From positions 1 through 64,000 of the forward strand of contig JAGOOG010000002.1 in NCBI GenBank assembly GCA_017992605.1: a stretch of 64,000 nucleotides of DNA, written 5' to 3'. The position numbers and the translations under genes were made by a program. This document shows, piece by piece, positions 59,610 to 64,000 of this stretch (its first letter is position 1; the number at the start of each line of letters is the position of its first letter). Source of the stretch: Deltaproteobacteria bacterium. Lineage in GTDB: Bacteria > Desulfobacterota > Desulfomonilia > UBA1062. The notes below the pieces were generated by a model. That model was not told the DNA's origin. It saw only the letters and a list, made by a program, of their open reading frames with translations, and did no database searches.

Positions 59610-60791
59610 TCACTCGATGTCGCGATACTTGCCTTCCTGGAAGATGGTCGCCTTTCCCGTTCCATCGCCTGTCTCTTCCGGCTCCTCTTTCTCGAACTGG
59701 TCCCACTTGCTGTCCGACGTCCCCCGGATCCCCTTCATGCGCAGGGCGAAATCGTTGGGGTTGGTGGCGTTGCGCATGGCCTCGTGGTAGCTGACCTTGC
59801 CGTCCTTGACGAGGCCCATGAGGGACTGGTCAAAGGTCTGCATGCCGTAGGATATGGTCCCGTCCGCTATGGCATCGGCGATCTCCCCTGTCCTGTTCTC
59901 GTCGATGATGCACTCGCGGACCATGGCCGTGGAGACCAGGATCTCTGCTGCGGGGATCACTCCCTGGCCGTCTATCTTGGGCAGCAGCCTCTGGGATATG
60001 GCGGCCTTGAGCACGCCCGCCAGCTGGAGCCGGATCTGGAGGTGCTGGTGGGGCGGGTACTGGGAGACGATGCGCATGATGGTCTCCTTGGCGTCCAGCG
60101 TGTGCAGGGTGGAGAAGACCAAGTGGCCTGTCTCCGCCGCGGTCAGGGCGATGTCGATGGTCTCGCGGTCGCGCATCTCGCCGACCAGGATCACGTCCGG
60201 GTCCTGCCTGAGCGCCGCCCTGAGCGCAGCGGCGAAAGAGTTCGTATCCGAACCCACCTCGCGCTGGTTGATGATGGACTTCCGGTCACGATGGAGGAAC
60301 TCGATGGGGTCCTCGATGGTGATGACGTGGCAGTTCCGGTTGGCGTTGATGTGGTCCACCATGGCTGCCAGGGTGGTGGACTTGCCCGATCCCGTGGTGC
60401 CGGTGACCAGGATAAGCCCCTTGCGCTCCAGGGCGATCTTCTTGAGCACCTCGGGCATGTTCAGGTCATCCAGCTGGGGAGGATCGGTGGGCACGATCCT
60501 GAACACCATGCCGAAGCTGCCCCTCTGCTTGAAACAGTTGACCCTGAACCGGGCCACGCCCGAGAGGCTGTGGGCGAAGTCGATCTCGTTGGTGGTCTCG
60601 AACTTGGCCTGCTGGTACTGGTTCATGAGGGAGTAGGCCACCGCGTAGATGTCCTCGTTGGTCAGCTTGTTCTGGTCCCTCAGGGGGATCAGTGCACCGA
60701 ACCTGCGAACAACCGGCGGCAGGCCGATCTTCAGGTGCACGTCCGACGCCGTGATCTCCACCGCATGCTTCAGAATCGGGTTTATGTCCAT
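59610..60791 (-). CDS. pilT: Type IV pilus retraction ATPase PilT
   Basis: A 393-residue secretion ATPase. Motifs: Walker A VTGTTGSGKSTTLAAMVDHIN, Asp box ITIEDPIEFLH, Walker B DPDVILVGEMRDRETI and His box TAAETGHLVFSTLHTLDA, together with the C-terminal region. It powers pilus retraction for twitching. The start has CAGGAGAG before it. Its stop is adjacent to the recX region, and it sits between recA and recX. Confidence 0.97.
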   Translation of the reverse strand: MDINPILKHAVEITASDVHLKIGLPPVVRRFGALIPLRDQNKLTNEDIYAVAYSLMNQYQQAKFETTNEIDFAHSLSGVARFRVNCFKQRGSFGMVFRIVPTDPPQLDDLNMPEVLKKIALERKGLILVTGTTGSGKSTTLAAMVDHINANRNCHVITIEDPIEFLHRDRKSIINQREVGSDTNSFAAALRAALRQDPDVILVGEMRDRETIDIALTAAETGHLVFSTLHTLDAKETIMRIVSQYPPHQHLQIRLQLAGVLKAAISQRLLPKIDGQGVIPAAEILVSTAMVRECIIDENRTGEIADAIADGTISYGMQTFDQSLMGLVKDGKVSYHEAMRNATNPNDFALRMKGIRGTSDSKWDQFEKEEPEETGDGTGKATIFQEGKYRDIE

Positions 60792-60803
60792 GGGTCTCTC
60801 CTG

Positions 60804-61826
60804 TTATTCAGGCTGCCCCACGCCGAGACGGGCCGCGAAGGTCTTCTTCACGGCATCGTAAATCTCCTCGTAGACCTCGGGGTGCTCCCTGAGGTACGTC
60901 TTGGCCGCCTCTCTGCCCTGGCCCAGCCTCTGTTTGTTGTATGTGTACCATGCTCCTGCCTTCTCGATGATGTTCTTATCGGATTGGCTGGCCACATCCA
61001 ATAATTCTCCGTATCGGGAGATACCCTCTCCGAACATGATATCGAATTCGACCTCTCTGAAAGGCGGGGCGAGCTTGTTCTTGACCACCTTCACACGGGT
61101 CCGGTTCCCGACGACCTTGTCCCCGTCCTTTATGGGGCCTGCGTTCTTGATCTGCATCCGCACGCTCGCGTAGAACTTCAGGGCATTGCCCCCCGTGGTG
61201 GTCTCGGGATTGCCGTAGAGTACCCCGATCTTCTGCCTGGTCTGGTTGATGAACACGGCAGTGGTCTTTGTCTTGCTGATGGCCCCGGAAAGCTTCCGCA
61301 GGGCCTGGGACATGAGGCGGGCCTGCAGTCCCATGTGGGCGTCGCCCATGTCGCCCTCGATCTCGGCGCGGGGGACGAGCGCCGCCACCGAATCGATCAC
61401 CACGATGTCCACGGCATTGGACCGCACCAGGGTCTCGGCTATGTCCAGGGCCTGCTCGCCCGAGTCGGGCTGGGAGACCAGGAGATCGTCGATGTTGACC
61501 CCGAGCTTCTGTGCATAGCTCACATCCAGGGCGTGCTCGGCGTCTATGAACGCGGCGACCCCGCCTGCCACCTGGGTGGATGCGATGCAGTGCAGGGACA
61601 GCGTGGTCTTCCCGGACGACTCCGCACCGTAGATCTCGGTCACCCTGCCCCGGGGTATTCCCCCGATGGCCAGCGCCTCGTAGTCGAGCAGGAGCGATCC
61701 GGTGGAGATGACAGGGATCCCCTTGCCTATGGCATCCGAGCCCAAGCGCATGATGGACCCCTTGCCGAATGACCGCTCTATCTTGGTGATGGCATCTTCC
61801 AATGCCCTCTTCCTGCCTTCTTCCAT
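60804..61826 (-). CDS. recA: Recombinase RecA
   Basis: A 340-residue RecA. Motifs: GKGSIMRLG near the N terminus, Walker [20 protein letters not shown], the [20 protein letters not shown] region with loop L1, [33 protein letters not shown] (loop L2) and a C-terminal domain. AAGGAGGAGG lies before the ATG at 61826; an upstream in-frame extension is out of family. It starts 14 bp after thpR, so it has no separate intergenic control region. Central to recombination and SOS. Confidence 0.98.
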   Translation of the reverse strand: MEEGRKRALEDAITKIERSFGKGSIMRLGSDAIGKGIPVISTGSLLLDYEALAIGGIPRGRVTEIYGAESSGKTTLSLHCIASTQVAGGVAAFIDAEHALDVSYAQKLGVNIDDLLVSQPDSGEQALDIAETLVRSNAVDIVVIDSVAALVPRAEIEGDMGDAHMGLQARLMSQALRKLSGAISKTKTTAVFINQTRQKIGVLYGNPETTTGGNALKFYASVRMQIKNAGPIKDGDKVVGNRTRVKVVKNKLAPPFREVEFDIMFGEGISRYGELLDVASQSDKNIIEKAGAWYTYNKQRLGQGREAAKTYLREHPEVYEEIYDAVKKTFAARLGVGQPE

Positions 61827-61839
61827 GCTATCCTCCTCC

Positions 61840-62382
61840 TTAGCTTCCCAGGCTGCTTCTGTGGAGTACGGTATACTGAGCGCCGCCGGGTGATAGTACG
61901 CTACGATACAACAAGACCTCCGATGCCATGAACATACCAGATACCGAACCGATACCAAGGTCTACCACAGTCGGTGTCTTTAGTCTACCCAGGGTGATGT
62001 GCCCGGAAAAAGGACTGCGCTCTTCGGCAATACCATACTTCGCGCACGCCCTGTCGATGGATCGGGCCAGGGCGGCAAGCTCGGCGACATCGCCCTCCAG
62101 GCCGATCCAGACGACCCGGGGCCGTTTCATGCCGGGGAAGGCACCAAAGCTCGCAAGGGAGAGCTGCAGGGGGCGGGATGTTCCGCCCACCCTGTCGAGG
62201 TCCGCCGAAAGCGGGGCCACGATATCCTCGGGGATCTCGCCGAGGAACTTCAGCGTGATGTGGAGGCCCTCGGGCTTCACCCAGCGGACGGCACGGTTCC
62301 TTTCCCGGAGCGCGGCTACGGCCGTATCGATGGAGGCCTTGATGTCATCAGGAAGGGCTATGGCGATGAATGTCCTGATCAT
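61840..62382 (-). CDS. thpR: RNA 2',3'-cyclic phosphodiesterase
   Basis: A 180-residue 2H phosphoesterase with both HxT motifs: [11 protein letters not shown] (residues ~46-56) and GHITLGRLK (near 130). The N-terminal [14 protein letters not shown] is the family start. ThpR (LigT) acts on 2',3'-cyclic ends of RNA. It overlaps the end of cinA by 35 bp and precedes recA closely. Confidence 0.92.
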   Translation of the reverse strand: MIRTFIAIALPDDIKASIDTAVAALRERNRAVRWVKPEGLHITLKFLGEIPEDIVAPLSADLDRVGGTSRPLQLSLASFGAFPGMKRPRVVWIGLEGDVAELAALARSIDRACAKYGIAEERSPFSGHITLGRLKTPTVVDLGIGSVSGMFMASEVLLYRSVLSPGGAQYTVLHRSSLGS

Positions 62383-63442
62383 GGATACGGTTTCTTAGCA
62401 TAAACATCGCCGCCTTGGCACTGACCATCTTGTTCCCGTCGCGGTCGAAGGAGAACCTGAACTGCCGCGCCTCGACATTGTCCTGGGTGCCCACGCATAT
62501 CCACACCGTACCCACGGGTTTCTCGGGTGTCCCGCCATCCGGGCCTGCGATGCCGGTGGTGGCCATGCCCACGTCAGCACCGGTGAGCTCCAGCACCCCC
62601 CTGAGCATGGCCTGGGCCACCTGCTCGCTCACCGCACCGTATCTCTCGAGATCGGTTCTGTCGACTCCGAGGACCCCGGTCTTGACCTCGTTGGCGTAGG
62701 AGACCACGGATCCCAGAAAATAGTCCGAGCTTCCGGGGACCTGGGTGATAAGGTGGGATATGAGCCCGCCCGTGCAGGACTCGGCCGCGGCGCAGGTGAG
62801 GCACCTCTTCTTCAACAGGGCCCCGAAGGTTGACGAGAGATCTTTCCCCTCCAGGGCATGCCTGCCCAGCATGGACCGGATCGTGTCTTCGAGATGCGCA
62901 GGCACCACCAGGGCGATCTCCTTGTCCCTGGGGAGGAACCCGCAGATTTCCGCCAAGACCCCGATGCGCCGGGCGACCTCCGCTTCCCGCAGGCCGAAGA
63001 CCGGGACCTCCACCGTGGCTGGCTGCACGGATCCGGTTCCCTCCAGCACGGCGGGGAACATTGCCAGGGCCTCACTCGGCACGCCGGGCAGGAACACGAC
63101 ACGGCAGCCCTCGAACCCGAGGTCGATACCCGGAGCGGAACCCACGGGATTCCTGATGGAACCCTGGGACTGCGGGGGTCTGAGGTCTTTGAGCCTGTCA
63201 AGTGCTGCATGGGTGGTGTCGTCCGGCGTCAGGCCGAGCCCGCCGGTGACCACCACGAGGTCCGTGCCGTCCATGACATCCAGGACCGCTGTGCAGAGCT
63301 TTTCGGGTTCATCCGATATCACCCGGATCTCGCGCACCACGATGCCGCGGGCGGTGAGCCGGGCGGCACATGGCAGGATGAGGGCATCCTGCCGCCTGCC
63401 CGTGATGATTTCACTGCCGGTGACGATGATCGCGGCCTTCAT
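62348..63442 (-). CDS. cinA: CinA family protein
   Basis: A 364-residue protein with both CinA domains: an N-terminal MoCF-like domain (AAIIVTGSEIITGRRQDA, DLVVVTGGLGLTPDDTT) and a C-terminal CinA domain (TCAAAESCTGGLISHLITQVPGSS, ATTGIAGPDGG). CinA/PncC-type activity is deamidation of NMN and ADP-ribose pyrophosphatase, roles in NAD salvage; which applies here is inference. The start at 63442 is the ATG overlapping the pgpA stop (ATGA); a longer start at 63451 is possible. Confidence 0.9.
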   Translation of the reverse strand: MKAAIIVTGSEIITGRRQDALILPCAARLTARGIVVREIRVISDEPEKLCTAVLDVMDGTDLVVVTGGLGLTPDDTTHAALDRLKDLRPPQSQGSIRNPVGSAPGIDLGFEGCRVVFLPGVPSEALAMFPAVLEGTGSVQPATVEVPVFGLREAEVARRIGVLAEICGFLPRDKEIALVVPAHLEDTIRSMLGRHALEGKDLSSTFGALLKKRCLTCAAAESCTGGLISHLITQVPGSSDYFLGSVVSYANEVKTGVLGVDRTDLERYGAVSEQVAQAMLRGVLELTGADVGMATTGIAGPDGGTPEKPVGTVWICVGTQDNVEARQFRFSFDRDGNKMVSAKAAMFMLRNRIHDQDIHRHSPS

Positions 63443-63897
63443 GAAAGCCATCCGGTCCTGCGGATCACCCACAGCACCAGGGCCGCCATGACGCCGGCGG
63501 CGACGTCATCGGCCATGATACCGAACCCACCCTTGACGTTTTTGTCCAGGGTGCCCACCGGCGGCGGCTTGATGATGTCGAAGAGTCTGAACAGGGCCGC
63601 CCCCAGGGCGATCTCCTTCATCCCTGCCGGCCTCTCCACGAGGGTGACCAGCAGGCCGCAGACCTCGTCGATGACCACCCGGGACGGGTCCTTTCCCCAT
63701 TCCTTCTCCACCACGCCCGATGCCACGACACCCGCGACGAAGAGCTTGCCGATGATTCCGACATACAGAGGCAAGGATAGCCTGCGTACGAGAAGATAGA
63801 GCGGTATCGTCGCGATGGTTGCGAAAGTGCCGGGTGCCTTGGGGAAATACCCGGCACCGAAAAAGGTGGCTATGGATCGTGCTGCAAACCCGGCCAT
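63439..63897 (-). CDS. pgpA: Phosphatidylglycerophosphatase A
   Basis: A 152-residue membrane protein. The family motif FGAGYFPKAPGTFATIATIPLYLLVR, VVIDEVCGLLVTLV and the closing FRLFDIIKPPPVG with DNVKGGFGIMADD are PgpA hallmarks. It dephosphorylates phosphatidylglycerophosphate. Several hydrophobic segments are visible. It is the upstream end of the operon within the window. Confidence 0.94.
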   Translation of the reverse strand: MAGFAARSIATFFGAGYFPKAPGTFATIATIPLYLLVRRLSLPLYVGIIGKLFVAGVVASGVVEKEWGKDPSRVVIDEVCGLLVTLVERPAGMKEIALGAALFRLFDIIKPPPVGTLDKNVKGGFGIMADDVAAGVMAALVLWVIRRTGWLS

Positions 63898-63908
63898 CGG
63901 GACGACCG

Positions 63909-64000
63909 TCAGCGCTTCGCCGCGATGTGCATGATGCGGTCGATTCTCTTGGCCAGACTCCCCTTGGAAATGAAGGCCTCCATATCCCTGAGAAGGCCCT
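63909..64000 (-). CDS. C-terminal fragment of an unknown gene at window edge
   Basis: A frame open to the window edge ends at 63909-63911 and reads LLRDMEAFISKGSLAKRI then DRIMHIAAKR at its C terminus. It is 11 bp upstream of pgpA and on the same strand, so likely the preceding gene of the same operon. Too short to identify. Confidence 0.55.
   Translation of the reverse strand, partial: GLLRDMEAFISKGSLAKRIDRIMHIAAKR

Noticed and set aside
59784-61004. 406-codon plus-strand frame opposite pilT and recA
   Set aside because: Antisense of certain genes, no motif.
1-64000. CRISPR arrays, rRNA genes and insertion sequences
   Set aside because: No regularly spaced repeats, rRNA sequence or transposase frames were seen.

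Overview
The window reads as a chromosomal segment of a Gram-negative, flagellated bacterium with type IV pili, most plausibly a deltaproteobacterium-like lineage (Desulfobacterota sensu lato). This rests on the GC-rich core genes, a sigma-54 promoter upstream of flgL-fliW, pilT, an AMIN-type periplasmic amidase, and the DHH-CBS-tRNA nucleotidyltransferase fusion. The taxon is an inference; no marker was compared with a database.

Layout. (1) Positions 1-2604, plus strand: a compact operon with a CX5R phosphatase cut by the window edge, two unrecognised proteins and an ADP-ribosylglycohydrolase. (2) Positions 2605-40416: a large accessory block, mostly AT-richer and of uneven composition, ending near the 3' end of a tRNA-Ala(CGC). 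It is almost entirely defence-type genes in four modules. Module A (2982-16365, plus) is a BREX-like operon (BrxA-like, BrxF-like, large PglY/BrxC-type ATPase, PglZ) that carries a type I style HsdM and HsdS and a HerA-like ATPase but no HsdR. Module B (16442-19684, minus) is a retron: an msr-msd RNA gene with a 15-bp a1/a2 stem, a retron reverse transcriptase with a long N-terminal extension, then a tightly coupled DNA methyltransferase and a DUF1848 protein. Module C (20094-31681, plus) has an ArdC/ImmA-like metallopeptidase, a 2564-residue protein with two sacsin-like GHKL ATPase domains, and a RapA-like SNF2 helicase. Module D (31723-38931, minus) has an unrecognised 435-residue protein, a double-HKD phospholipase D-type nuclease, a second SNF2-type helicase and a 126-residue protein. 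A PemK/MazF toxin-antitoxin pair and a small DUF3467-like gene complete the block. No integrase or transposase gene was seen.

(3) Positions 40417-64000: core genome. On the minus strand are tRNA-Ala, tRNA nucleotidyltransferase fusion, xerD, a SPOR protein, an N-acetylmuramoyl-L-alanine amidase, coaX and a cyclase-family hydrolase. On the plus strand are ybaB, recR, an amidohydrolase, flgL, fliW, mobB and an rlmI-like methyltransferase. Then a long minus-strand operon runs pgpA-cinA-thpR-recA-pilT-recX-alaS-hisB-orf-hisA-HIT, with many 4-bp ATGA overlaps.

The most interesting object is the retron module. Its RNA is readable by eye (a1/a2 stem, branch-G context like retron Ec86, msr hairpin with a UUU loop, long msd hairpin), and the methyltransferase plus DUF1848 partners are not an effector set I recognise. 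The BREX/type I hybrid, the GHKL-SNF2 operon and the PLD-helicase operon are further candidates for poorly described defence systems.
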